A DNA stretch of 21,916 nucleotides. Source: Dehalococcoidia bacterium (GTDB taxonomy: Bacteria; Chloroflexota; Dehalococcoidia; Dehalococcoidales; Fen-1064). Where the stretch lies: positions 1-21,916 of the forward strand of contig PMCB01000103.1 of the NCBI GenBank assembly GCA_003153955.1, given 5' to 3'. Below are positions 1 through 6,768 of this stretch, in pieces. The notes beneath the pieces are model-generated. The model was not told the origin of the DNA. It ran no database searches and worked only from the letters and a program-made list of their open reading frames with translations. The position numbers and the translations under genes were made by a program. Position 1 is the first letter of the stretch; each line of letters starts with the position of its first letter.

Positions 1-347
1 CGGCGTTTCTTTAGTTCGTGGACAAAGCGCTTAACGGAATAGTAACTGAAGCCAGTACCATAATCGTCTCTGAGGTCTTGCCAGATACGCTGGGCAGTCA
101 ATCCTTTAGCCATTGCCGCTTCGATTTCTTTTCGGTATGGCTCAACTAAACTGCCGGTGGGCACTTTGGCCGGTTTTGAAATATTCCCGGAGGGCACCGT
201 GGCCGCATTTGGATCACCGCGGGAATCGTAATGAGCTATGGTTTCCCGGCGGATGCCGGTTTCTCTTTGTATCCGGCGGTAGCTCCAACCAAGCTCGAGC
301 AGTGCTTTGATTCGTTGTACATCTATCATCTTAAGGTAGTTCCCCAA
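1..347 (-). CDS. istA: IS21-family transposase IstA, N-terminal part (3' cut by window)
   Basis: IstA is the DDE transposase of IS21 elements and works with the ATPase IstB. The visible 115 residues start MGNYLKMIDVQRIKALLELG and hold a helix-turn-helix of the kind that binds the terminal repeats (GWSYRRIQRETGIRRETI, about residues 20-37), followed by a linker and a second helical block ending VKRFVHELKKR. I chose the TTG at 347 because GGAGG at 354-358 lies 6 bases upstream and the reading frame closes just before it. The in-frame ATG at 329 is the alternative start but has only a poor GGGGAA upstream. The catalytic DDE domain lies outside the window, so intactness cannot be judged. Confidence 0.85.
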   Translation of the reverse strand, partial: MGNYLKMIDVQRIKALLELGWSYRRIQRETGIRRETIAHYDSRGDPNAATVPSGNISKPAKVPTGSLVEPYRKEIEAAMAKGLTAQRIWQDLRDDYGTGFSYYSVKRFVHELKKR

Positions 348-354
348 TTAGCAC

Positions 355-374
355 CTCCATCTTCCACGATGGAG
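355..374 (-). promoter_or_regulatory. Hairpin covering the istA ribosome binding site
   Basis: The arms CTCCATC and GATGGAG form a 7-bp perfect stem with a 6-base loop. On the minus-strand transcript the 3' arm contains GGAG of the istA Shine-Dalgarno (354-358). This could keep transposase translation low when transcription enters from outside. Function is inferred from position only. Confidence 0.4.
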
Positions 375-578
375 TATGCCATATTTTTTCTACCTTAAGT
401 GGCCGGTTTTGGGTGCCCCCTAACAGTCTAGACATTTGGCGGGGCATTGAAGCAGACGTAAGGTTAACGGATTTTAACTCAAATTTAATCCAAACATAAT
501 TTTGCCTTAACCAAAACCAGTTTAGATGGTGTTACAGTTGTAATTGAGGGTTACATACTCTTGCAGAGGTGGATAAAA

Positions 579-713
579 ATGAATAACCTGACAAAATCAG
601 GCAAAGCCTTAAGCCAAATGATTGATTTGTTATTGGGTACAAATTTTACCATGCCAATTGAAAAAGAATTAGAAAAAGACCCTTATATCAGTTACTCAAA
701 CAACCCTTATTGA
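579..713 (+). CDS. Small hypothetical protein, 44 aa
   Basis: A short ORF starting MNNLTKSGKALSQMIDLLLG and ending YSNNPY. It has a convincing ribosome binding site, GAGGTGG at 566-572, six bases from the ATG. The first half is amphipathic helical and the C-terminus is polar and tyrosine rich. There is no signal peptide, membrane segment or metal motif. It lies 48 bases upstream of a zinc-ribbon gene on the same strand, and both precede one hairpin terminator, so the pair is probably co-transcribed. I do not recognise the family and give no function. The alternative is a chance ORF next to an IS end. Confidence 0.45.
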   Translation: MNNLTKSGKALSQMIDLLLGTNFTMPIEKELEKDPYISYSNNPY

Positions 714-761
714 CGCTTGTTGAATGAGTGCAGTTGTGAAGAATATGGAGGAATCTAAGTC

Positions 762-950
762 GTGGCAGTCTGGAAATTGAAGAGTTGTCCCAGGTGTAAT
801 GGGGATATCTTTATTCAGCGTGAGATAGATGGTTGGTACGAAGAATGCCTGGCCTGCGGTTACCGGAGAGACATCTCAAATCTGGTCATAATAAATACTG
901 TTGGACAGATCAAAATAAATGAATTGTTTGAAATCGGGGAGAAAATGTAA
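762..950 (+). CDS. Small zinc-ribbon protein, 62 aa
   Basis: Two CxxC pairs, C9/C12 (CPRC) and C29/C32 (CLAC), frame a short hairpin and a WYEEC segment, a classic zinc ribbon that should bind one Zn ion. The C-terminal 30 residues have no recognisable domain. Translation starts at GTG 762; GGAGG at 747-751 sits 10 bases upstream, slightly long. Short proteins with this CPRCxGD...GWYEECLxCGYRR pattern are, from memory, common in Dehalococcoidia, where they are unnamed. A role in nucleic-acid or protein binding is typical of such ribbons, but nothing here specifies it. It is followed by a hairpin terminator. Confidence 0.75.
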   Translation: MAVWKLKSCPRCNGDIFIQREIDGWYEECLACGYRRDISNLVIINTVGQIKINELFEIGEKM

Positions 951-1031
951 GATCTCTATCTAAATGTCATCGGCCCAATAACACCCCAGTTGCAAACATA
1001 GCTTACAAAGCTGAATCAACGTGGGTGACGT

Positions 1032-1062
1032 GAAAGCTCCTCGCAAACATCGAGGGGCTTTC
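1032..1062 (+). terminator. Hairpin terminator after the zinc-ribbon gene
   Basis: GAAAGCTCCTCG and CGAGGGGCTTTC form a 12-bp stem with one G-U pair around a 7-base loop. A weak T stretch (GAATTTTAT) follows. It lies 80 bases after the zinc-ribbon stop, with no other gene nearby to serve. Confidence 0.6.
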
Positions 1063-1110
1063 GAATTTTATATCATCTTACAATTTGTTTAATTAGTGGT
1101 TAATTTATCT

Positions 1111-1165
1111 GACTTTGTACTTAAAGTCATAGTGTGTATGGTAAACAAAATGATAAAATTTGTTT
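1111..1165. promoter_or_regulatory. AT-rich leader with two dyads upstream of arsC
   Basis: The 320-base gap between the zinc-ribbon and arsC genes contains, besides the terminator, two inverted repeats. One is GACTTT-6-AAAGTC (1111-1128); the other is AAACAAA-9-TTTGTTT (1143-1165). They lie 108-162 bases upstream of arsC and could be operator sites. I see no convincing -35/-10 pair and no arsR gene, so this is only a candidate regulatory region. Confidence 0.25.
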
Positions 1166-1272
1166 GAATACAAAATACGGGATACGACTTCGCTGTTTTA
1201 TGGGTTTTTACAACCATTTGGTAAGAATAAGAGAATCGCTAAAAAGCAAAACGATAAGTTGGGAGGATAGTG

Positions 1273-1698
1273 ATGAATAAAATTAAAGTTCTATTTTTGT
1301 GTACTGCGAACTCTGCGAGGAGCCAGATGGCTGAGGCATTCCTCAGATCTTACGCCGGGGACCAATATGAGGCTTATAGTGCAGGAATAGAAGCCAAGGA
1401 GATTCATCCCTTAACCAGAAAAGTGATGGATGAGGTTGGTATTGATATTAGCAGCCAATATTCAAAAGCACTTACGGATTACATGGGGAAAATGCATTTC
1501 GGGTATTTAATTACCGTTTGTAACGAGGCAGATGAGAAATGTCCGACCACATTCCCCGGTATGAGCCAAAGACTGCGATGGCAATTCGAAGATCCTGTAA
1601 AATTTGTTGGAACGGAAGAAGAGAAGTTAATGAAGTTCCGTGAAATTCGTGATCAGATTAAATTGAAAGTCAAGGGATGGGTTGACAATCAGCGGTAA
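1273..1698 (+). CDS. arsC: Thioredoxin-coupled arsenate reductase (LMW phosphatase fold)
   Basis: This enzyme reduces arsenate to arsenite in the cytoplasm through a cascade of three cysteines, recycled by thioredoxin. The P-loop CTANSARS gives the nucleophilic cysteine and the C-x5-R signature of the low-molecular-weight phosphatase fold. Two further cysteines in VCNEADEKCP have the spacing of the resolving pair in the S. aureus pI258 enzyme, and EDP supplies the general-acid Asp. Length (141 aa) fits. Start: ATG 1273 is six bases from GGGAGG; the GTG at 1270 would be too close. No arsR, arsB/acr3 or arsM lies nearby, so it is an orphan. A tyrosine phosphatase is less likely given the cysteine triad. 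Confidence 0.88.
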   Translation: MNKIKVLFLCTANSARSQMAEAFLRSYAGDQYEAYSAGIEAKEIHPLTRKVMDEVGIDISSQYSKALTDYMGKMHFGYLITVCNEADEKCPTTFPGMSQRLRWQFEDPVKFVGTEEEKLMKFREIRDQIKLKVKGWVDNQR

Positions 1699-1707
1699 AT
1701 AAAGAAC

Positions 1708-3144
1708 TTATTCCAGATAATCCTTGAGTTTAAGACTCCGGTTCGCACGGCGTAATTTACGAATAGCTTTAGCTTCAATTTGGCGAATGCGTTCACGAGT
1801 GACCGAAAAATTTGACCCCACTTCTTCCAGCGTCCTTGCCCTTCCATCATCTAATCCGTAACGCAGCTTCAATATAATTTGTTCTCTGGGTTTCAGCGTT
1901 GATAAAGCTTTATGGATCTGCTCTTTTAGCGATTGATTTGTGGCATTATCCAGCGGCTGAATCGCATCACGGTCTTCGATAAAATCAACGAGGTTATTTT
2001 CAGAGTCGTCACCCATGGGCAATTCCAGCGAAACAGGCAACTGCGCAATTTTAAAGATCTTTCTGACTTTCTCCTGGGAAAATCCTATGCACTTTCCAAT
2101 CTCTTCCATAGTGGGGTCCCTGCCATATTCCTGGGATAATTCGCGTGTAATCTTCGATAGTTTGTTGATAATTTCAATCACGTGTACGGGAACCCGAATG
2201 GTGCGTCCCTGGTCAGCGATGGCACGGGTAATCGATTGGCGAATCCACCAGGTGGCATAAGTAGAGAACTTGAAACCTTTATGCAGGTTAAACCGCTCAA
2301 CTGCGCGCATTAATCCAATGTTCCCTTCCTGAATCATATCCTGAAGTGACATTGCGTGGCCCATGTATTTTTTGGCGATACTCACTACCAGTCGTAAGTT
2401 AGCCTCAGTAAGCCGGTCTTTAGCCTGTTTGCCATCAGCCTGGACTTGGGCCAAATAAGTTTGCAGATAAATCTGATGTTTCTTGAGTTTCTCCGGGAAT
2501 TTCCGGTCCGTCGCGAGAGTCGAGATATTCGATGGTAAAACTTTGGGACTAATGAGGGAAAGGACGTTTTCCGGTAGAAGCGCAATATCTATCGATATTA
2601 AAACCAGTAAATATTCTACCGATTCGGCAGGAAGATTTAAATTCCCAGCGATTGTCTGTACCATGGATTTATCGAGTTCTCTTTCCAATGCAGCGTATAA
2701 TCGCTTATTTTTGATTGTGTCGACAAAACAGGTATTTTCAGGCAAATCAAAATGCTTTTGCAGCTGAGTCAAGATTTCTGAGGATTTGCCGAGTTCCCGG
2801 AATATTTCCAAGAATACTTGCGCCGCGGTAGCCTGTTTACCCTGGTTCTCGAGACCGGACGAAATTGCTGAAATATGTCTGGCTATTTCAACCTGACGCG
2901 CAGCAAGTTTTTCAGCGTCTACCGAAAGAAGGGGTACCTTTCCGATTTCACGCAAATAAAGGCGGACATTATCGAACCCACCGGCAAACCGGTCAGGTAC
3001 GAAATCTCCCGGTTCGATTTCTTCCTGCGGTTCATCCATTAACTCGATGTCCGTGATGGGATCTTGTTTTATTGCGGCTTCCGATTCTTTGCTAATATTA
3101 ATGTCCAAATCATATAATCGTGCAGTCGCTGTAACAATGGTCAT
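1708..3144 (-). CDS. rpoD: RNA polymerase sigma-70 factor, RpoD type
   Basis: It directs RNA polymerase to -10/-35 promoters. Region 1.2 is at residues about 55-88 ([17 protein letters not shown]). A nonconserved stretch of roughly 150 residues follows. Region 2 is at about 243-318, with the core-binding and -10 recognition motifs [19 protein letters not shown] and IRVPVHV. Region 3 is at about 320-395, and region 4 at 415-475 with the helix-turn-helix [18 protein letters not shown]. Length is 478 aa. AAGGGG lies eight bases upstream of the ATG. The acidic N-terminus lacks a full region 1.1. The residues that usually read GREFGVTRE are GSNFSVTRE here, so it may be an additional group 1/2 factor rather than the sole primary one. 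It converges on arsC with a 9-base gap. Confidence 0.88.
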   Translation of the reverse strand: MTIVTATARLYDLDINISKESEAAIKQDPITDIELMDEPQEEIEPGDFVPDRFAGGFDNVRLYLREIGKVPLLSVDAEKLAARQVEIARHISAISSGLENQGKQATAAQVFLEIFRELGKSSEILTQLQKHFDLPENTCFVDTIKNKRLYAALERELDKSMVQTIAGNLNLPAESVEYLLVLISIDIALLPENVLSLISPKVLPSNISTLATDRKFPEKLKKHQIYLQTYLAQVQADGKQAKDRLTEANLRLVVSIAKKYMGHAMSLQDMIQEGNIGLMRAVERFNLHKGFKFSTYATWWIRQSITRAIADQGRTIRVPVHVIEIINKLSKITRELSQEYGRDPTMEEIGKCIGFSQEKVRKIFKIAQLPVSLELPMGDDSENNLVDFIEDRDAIQPLDNATNQSLKEQIHKALSTLKPREQIILKLRYGLDDGRARTLEEVGSNFSVTRERIRQIEAKAIRKLRRANRSLKLKDYLE

Positions 3145-3160
3145 TATCTAACCCCTTGAT

Positions 3161-3196
3161 TTAATTTGAGTCTATTTAATGTGTTATTAATTTGAG
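3161..3196. repeat. Direct repeat in the sigma-factor leader
   Basis: TTAATTTGAG occurs at 3161-3170 and again at 3187-3196, with a 26-base period, 17-53 bases upstream of the sigma-factor start. Two same-face copies close to a gene can be an operator. No regulator is identified. Confidence 0.3.
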
Positions 3197-3298
3197 ACCA
3201 TCGCCGAGATAAAAAAACGATATATTTGAAGCCATTGGCTTAAAACGACATCCTATAAACAGACATTTAACGGAAAGTCAGGGACGCCGGGGCAATCG

Positions 3299-3565
3299 CT
3301 ATTCGATAAAAAGCTGAGACATCGCATATTCATCCATCTTGAAGTTGACCTCGTAAGAAAGCGCGTACCATCCCGTGTAATTCTGAAGGTTATTGGGGAA
3401 TCCGGTTTTCAGGTTTTCACCCAAAGACGGGATTCCATACCGCCAGGGAATGTCGGCGTTTCGGGACATTATTTCCCATCTTGAAAGGATTTTTTCTCCC
3501 GATTCGGTCGCATCCAGGTCCCGGTAAGGTGCCAATTCAATTTGATCGGGATTCAGGTTTCTCAT
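3299..3565 (-). CDS. Hypothetical protein, 88 aa
   Basis: The protein begins MRNLNPDQIELAPYRDLD and is soluble-looking, rich in aromatic residues and Asn, with no cysteine, signal peptide or membrane helix. I do not recognise the family. Expression support is good. The ribosome binding site GGAGGTGA is four bases from the ATG, and a perfect TATAAT on the minus strand (3587-3592) lies 21 bases upstream. It is divergent from the broken nitroreductase gene, with a shared 156-base control region, which may link their regulation. It is unusual that the small gene looks healthy while its divergent partner is damaged. Confidence 0.6.
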   Translation of the reverse strand: MRNLNPDQIELAPYRDLDATESGEKILSRWEIMSRNADIPWRYGIPSLGENLKTGFPNNLQNYTGWYALSYEVNFKMDEYAMSQLFIE

Positions 3566-3586
3566 ATTTCACCTCCATCAAATCGA

Positions 3587-3592
3587 ATTATA
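3587..3592 (-). promoter_or_regulatory. -10 element for the 88-aa gene
   Basis: TATAAT on the minus strand is placed to start transcription about 15 bases before the ATG, leaving room for the Shine-Dalgarno. No good -35 hexamer is visible at 16-18 bases. Confidence 0.4.
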
Positions 3593-3661
3593 AAGTACGT
3601 ATGTTTAGCTTTGATTAAGAGATTGTAAATGTTTGATTAAAACTTTGAAAACAACATGTGA

Positions 3662-3690
3662 TTGTGTTACTGAATTCGCAATGTTAATAT
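3662..3690 (+). promoter_or_regulatory. Sigma-70 promoter for the nitroreductase gene
   Basis: TTGTGT (3662-3667), a 17-base spacer and TAATAT (3685-3690) give a plausible sigma-70 promoter, with a start near 3697. GAGGAGG at 3709-3715 then precedes the ATG at 3722 by six bases. Confidence 0.5.
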
Positions 3691-3721
3691 TTCTAAATAT
3701 AAACCATAGAGGAGGCTTCTG

Positions 3722-4232
3722 ATGGAATTATTTGATGCCATTCAGAAAAGATACAGTGTCCGTTCCTACAAACTTGATGCTATCGAAGAATCTAAGCGCA
3801 ACAAGGTACTTGAAGCAGCACGACTCGCGCCAACTGCAGCCAACAGCCATTTCAACTAATTATTATTTATACAGCTGGCAGGAAACAGAGTTGATGCGTA
3901 TATATGACCATGCTTGGTTCGTCCAGGCTCCGATGATAATTTGTGCGTGCGAGATTCCGAATAAAGCGTGGATTCGTCGCGATGACAAGAATTACACCGA
4001 TGTCGACGTTGCCATCTCCATAGACCACCTTATATTGGCCGCCACCGGTTTAGGACTCGGTACCTGTTGGATCGTGACATTTGATCCGATTGCCACCCGC
4101 GAGGTTTTAAAACTGCCGAATTTTGGGGAGCCCGTTGCTTTTACTCCCCTAGGTTACGCCAGTGACCAGGTCTGTCAGAAAAGACGCAAAGTTCTGACGG
4201 AAATCGTCAAGCATGAACATTGGTCCGATTGA
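3722..4232 (+). pseudogene. Nitroreductase-family protein, two frameshifts
   Basis: Intact relatives are about 170-aa FMN-dependent NAD(P)H nitroreductases. The gene begins well, MELFDAIQKRYSVRSYKLD, then ARLAPTAAN, the usual FMN-binding N-terminus, but stops at 3859. The expected continuation QPFQLIIIYTAGRKQ is in the next frame from 3844, and the remainder (LMRIYDHAWFVQAP onward, with ILAATGLGLGTCWI and FTPLGYASDQ) is in the third frame from 3891 to the stop at 4232. Two separate one-base deletions about 45 bases apart (near 3842-3843 and 3889-3890) explain this. Neither is in a homopolymer run. Promoter and ribosome binding site are intact, suggesting recent decay or sequence error. Confidence 0.85.
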
Positions 4233-4391
4233 GCACTTGTAGCAGGATTTGGGGAATTCGGGAAAATTATTGTTCCGGATCAAGTTGCATGAACAAACGC
4301 CTTAACAATAGTCCATTTTAGTTAAGTTTAAGGTTATTGAGTTTTCAGCAATTATAAATTACCATGATCACCTATTTATTGAAACCAATTA

Positions 4392-5054
4392 TCAGGTAAG
4401 CTTTTGCCCAGTGATGACTATTCCAAGATAATTCTTTTTAATATGCCAACCTTGAAGCCTAGTTTTGGGCAGCATGGTCTCAATTTCGGTTGGAAGATAA
4501 GCTGCATTGATCGAAGTGATGAGACCCGGCCGCATGTTCTTCGGCTGGCACATTAACCACAGAAATCTTTTCGCAAGAATATTTATATCACGTCGTAAGT
4601 CACTGATGTAATATTTGCCTTTTGGCTTAAGAACCCTGGCAATTTCATTCAAGATGTCTTCAGGATGTACCCATTCATGCAAAGAACCATTGCTAAAAAC
4701 AGCATCGAAGTAATTGTCTTCAAAAGGCATTCTTTGGGCATCACCTTTAACATATTCAACCCTGTCCAAAAATCCGTATTCAGCCGAATTGCTCTGAGCA
4801 ATGGCTATCATTGCTTCGCTGATCTCCAAACCTTTGAGACGTGTCTCTTCTGTTTTTTTTAGCCAATCAAGCCCTAAATATCCTGGACCGGGGCCGATTT
4901 CTAAAGCTATCCCAGAATTTATCCCTTCTTGAATTATTTGTTTGGTTTCAATCCAGCCTTTATCTCTAAGGCTTCTTTGCATTCGATCATATGACTGAAC
5001 ACCAAATTCATCGGTTATACCATTTTCAGTTTCTGCTATTCTCGGCTTGATCAT
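4392..5054 (-). CDS. Class I SAM-dependent methyltransferase, 220 aa
   Basis: It transfers a methyl group from S-adenosylmethionine to an unknown substrate. Motif I is LEIGPGPGY (residues 51-59). The acidic residue ending strand 2 is E77 in GLEIS. VKGDAQRMPF (102-111) precedes strand 4, YFDAVFSNGSLHEW (115-128), and RVLKPKGKYYISDL (140-153) is the typical UbiE-type post-motif. The C-terminal about 60 residues probably form the substrate cap. No membrane segment is seen. It starts 14 bases after the AbrB-type gene and is surely co-transcribed with it. Small-molecule methylation is likely, but I cannot name the substrate. Confidence 0.8.
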   Translation of the reverse strand: MIKPRIAETENGITDEFGVQSYDRMQRSLRDKGWIETKQIIQEGINSGIALEIGPGPGYLGLDWLKKTEETRLKGLEISEAMIAIAQSNSAEYGFLDRVEYVKGDAQRMPFEDNYFDAVFSNGSLHEWVHPEDILNEIARVLKPKGKYYISDLRRDINILAKRFLWLMCQPKNMRPGLITSINAAYLPTEIETMLPKTRLQGWHIKKNYLGIVITGQKLT

Positions 5055-5068
5055 CTTTGCACTTCCTA

Positions 5069-5320
5069 TTATGATTTTGGATTACGTTCGGATTTAACTA
5101 TCGATTCTATCTTTTGCATAGCGCTCAATGTCCCTTCCATCATTTGCATAATGAAGTTAGCTTTAGTTAAAACAATCCCTTTTTCAAGGTCAGCCAATAC
5201 TAATAATTTGTCTCCGGTCTTGATATCAAAATCTTTCCTGACTTTTGCTGGAATTACAATCTGGCCTCTTTCACTGACAGTGACCGATCCATAGAATTTC
5301 TTTCCTTTCTTTAGTTCCAT
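5069..5320 (-). CDS. AbrB/SpoVT-fold DNA-binding regulator, 83 aa
   Basis: The swapped-hairpin AbrB domain is at residues about 11-53 (GSVTVSERGQIVIPAKVRKD, then IKTGDKLLVLADLEKG). These proteins bind DNA as dimers, either as transition-state regulators or as antitoxins. The C-terminal 30 residues are helical (MQMMEGTLSAMQKIESIV). I chose ATG 5320 because AAGGA lies seven bases upstream. An in-frame extension to 5389 exists but would put the perfect palindrome at 5348-5359 inside coding sequence. The gene leads a two-gene operon with the methyltransferase. No toxin gene is adjacent, so a regulator of its own operon is the better guess. Confidence 0.8.
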   Translation of the reverse strand: MELKKGKKFYGSVTVSERGQIVIPAKVRKDFDIKTGDKLLVLADLEKGIVLTKANFIMQMMEGTLSAMQKIESIVKSERNPKS

Positions 5321-5347
5321 AATCCTTTCCTTGTAATACTTATATAC

Positions 5348-5359
5348 AAGATATATCTT
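5348..5359. promoter_or_regulatory. Perfect 12-bp palindrome, possible AbrB-type operator
   Basis: AAGATATATCTT is a perfect palindrome 28-39 bases upstream of the regulator's start, in AT-rich DNA where the promoter should lie. Autoregulation is common for AbrB-fold proteins, so this is the likely operator, by inference. Confidence 0.35.
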
Positions 5360-5550
5360 ACTTGCTAAATATAATTTTTTCAAGGTCATTATTGTTTTGT
5401 ATGGGACAAATATTCTCCTATAAAGTCACAAAAGCTTGAAATGTTGGGTAAAAAGATGAATTGTTATTTTGCAATATACTATTTCGTTAGTTGAACGATG
5501 TATTTTAATCGCTTTCCCGAAAATAACTTACCATTGCATCATCGGTAAAA

Positions 5551-5757
5551 TTATTCCTCTTCGATATTTTTAATAAGTTTTTCTTGTCGTTCAGAGGCAA
5601 TAATATAACCAGGCAATTTTCGCTTTTTCTTCAGAGAACCTTCAATTTCTAAACGACGTAGCCAATCCTTGGCTTGTTTTTTAGAAACTTGTAAATCTTC
5701 CGCTACTTCGGCTTCATTTATGATTGTATTTCTTATGATAACCGGCTTTACTTCCAT
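5551..5757 (-). CDS. Small winged-helix-like protein, 68 aa
   Basis: The core, INEAEVAEDLQVSKKQAKDW followed by LRRLEIEGSLKKKR (about residues 13-46), has the helix-turn-helix-plus-wing pattern of small winged-helix DNA-binding proteins, and the ends are highly charged. It is the last gene of the minus-strand accessory run, 158 bases after the 172-aa gene, so it could have its own promoter. The ribosome binding site is weak (GTGGATAAC). In phage-like elements such proteins often act as excisionase or repressor. That role is possible here because a recombinase is nearby, but sequence alone does not show it. Confidence 0.6.
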   Translation of the reverse strand: MEVKPVIIRNTIINEAEVAEDLQVSKKQAKDWLRRLEIEGSLKKKRKLPGYIIASERQEKLIKNIEEE

Positions 5758-5915
5758 TTGTTATCCACTATCGCCAATAAGTTAATTGGGAGTCATTGAT
5801 GAATATTACAGATTTCATAACTTTGCATGGCAACGTGAACATTATGTATCAAGTAAAGGTACGATCCGAAACTCTTTGCAGTCCAGACAATATATTCGTT
5901 TGCATTGAATCTTAA

Positions 5916-6434
5916 TTATAATTGTTTTACCCCTTGCTTTAATAAGTAATTAGCTTTACCTTGTTCTACCTTATCTCTTATCTTTTGCATTGCTAATCTG
6001 AATTCTATTAATTCGCTTATCCATTCATTTGTCAGTTCGGGATGTAGCTTTTCATATCGGATTATGAATCGCCGGCCTTTCCGCAGTATCCTAAACTCAC
6101 CGGATGGTAACCTGCGGCAATAGGGTCTGTGATAGCGCGGGATATTCGGCCGGGTGTATCCTGAGGCCATGCGGAATAGGCAGCACCGTACTGATTCAGG
6201 ACTTAGGGGCAATTCCTTACTAAGATTCTGCCATGTAGCCTGGCACGGTAAACCCTTCATTGCAAAAGAAGCCAACATTGTCAAAATCCAGTACTTACTT
6301 TTCTGAAAATGCGAAACCTTAAGAATCCCATTAACGTTTGACAAGTCAACCGATTTTCTTTTTTCTTTCCCCGGTAAAATCACCCGGTCGATGCCGGCGT
6401 AATACTTCTCTTCCTCGATAATTTTGCCTATCAT
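5916..6434 (-). CDS. Hypothetical accessory-element protein, 172 aa
   Basis: It starts MIGKIIEEEKYYAGID behind a strong ribosome binding site (GGGGGAAAG, four bases from the ATG). Residues about 65-90 (ATWQNLSKELPLSPESVRCC) have the look of a helix-turn-helix. A basic Tyr/Arg-rich stretch follows, then RILRKGRRFIIRYEKLHPEL, and a helical charged C-terminus. A DNA-binding role is plausible. I do not recognise a named family. It follows the recombinase and damaged membrane gene on the same strand and belongs to the same accessory unit. Confidence 0.6.
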   Translation of the reverse strand: MIGKIIEEEKYYAGIDRVILPGKEKRKSVDLSNVNGILKVSHFQKSKYWILTMLASFAMKGLPCQATWQNLSKELPLSPESVRCCLFRMASGYTRPNIPRYHRPYCRRLPSGEFRILRKGRRFIIRYEKLHPELTNEWISELIEFRLAMQKIRDKVEQGKANYLLKQGVKQL

Positions 6435-6524
6435 ACTTTCCCCCTTTGTCCGGGGAAGTTATGGCGGACTTCCCCGGACTTGTGTAATAGTGCCGATAGT
6501 TTGCGGCGCCGATATTAATCAAAA

Positions 6525-6764
6525 CTATCCACCGTGACCGTTTCCCCACCAGCGTCGAATAAGAAGAGCAAACCCGATTACCAAAAGAGCCAGTGGCGTA
6601 AACAATATCGCATCCTTGAGAAACGGCCACTTTGCAGCATTGGCTGAATTGCCAAAACCGAACATGAATTTCAGGATTATTGGGAAGGATCACGAATACC
6701 AAACGGCCTAAAATGAAGCCACCAGTGACCATGAACCAAGCCTTAACTCTATTAAATGCATCAT
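6525..6764 (-). pseudogene. Small membrane protein, apparently frameshifted
   Basis: A strong Shine-Dalgarno (GGGAGGG, 6773-6779) inside the recombinase 3' end is followed eight bases later by ATG 6764. That frame stops after 18 codons. The neighbouring frame, from about 6763, reads like a membrane protein (DAFNRVKAWFMVTGGFILGR, LVFVILP). From about 6675 the first frame again makes sense: MFGFGNSANAAKWPFLKDAI, then LFTPLALLVIGFALLIRRWW, a clear transmembrane helix with a basic cytoplasmic flank, ending at TAG 6525. One small deletion and one small insertion would restore a single about 78-aa two-helix protein. The alternative is that only the 46-aa ORF from ATG 6665 is a gene and the middle frame is chance. 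Function unknown. Confidence 0.45.
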
Positions 6765-6768
6765 ACTG

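Larger units (their letters stand above)
1..425 (-). mobile_element. IS21-family insertion sequence, one terminus (partial)
   Basis: The element enters from the left window edge and appears to end at 425, where the minus strand begins TGTTAGGGGGCACCC, the TG-starting, G-rich terminus I associate with IS21-family elements. Just inside lie a 10-bp inverted repeat (330-339 with 390-399) and a 7-bp hairpin at 355-374. The istA gene starts about 80 bases from the end, the usual IS21 arrangement. The other terminus, istB and the target duplication are outside the window. Confidence 0.75.

Noticed and set aside
4233..4391. Terminator or small gene between the nitroreductase remnant and the methyltransferase.
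   Set aside because: No hairpin with a T-tract and no ORF with a binding site is visible; the gap is AT-rich without clear features.
5796..5810. ATTACAGATT occurs on both sides of the replication element (about 5801-5810 and 11914-11923), as possible attachment-site repeats.
   Set aside because: A 10-base match between two gaps of this length can arise by chance, and the bases on either side differ.
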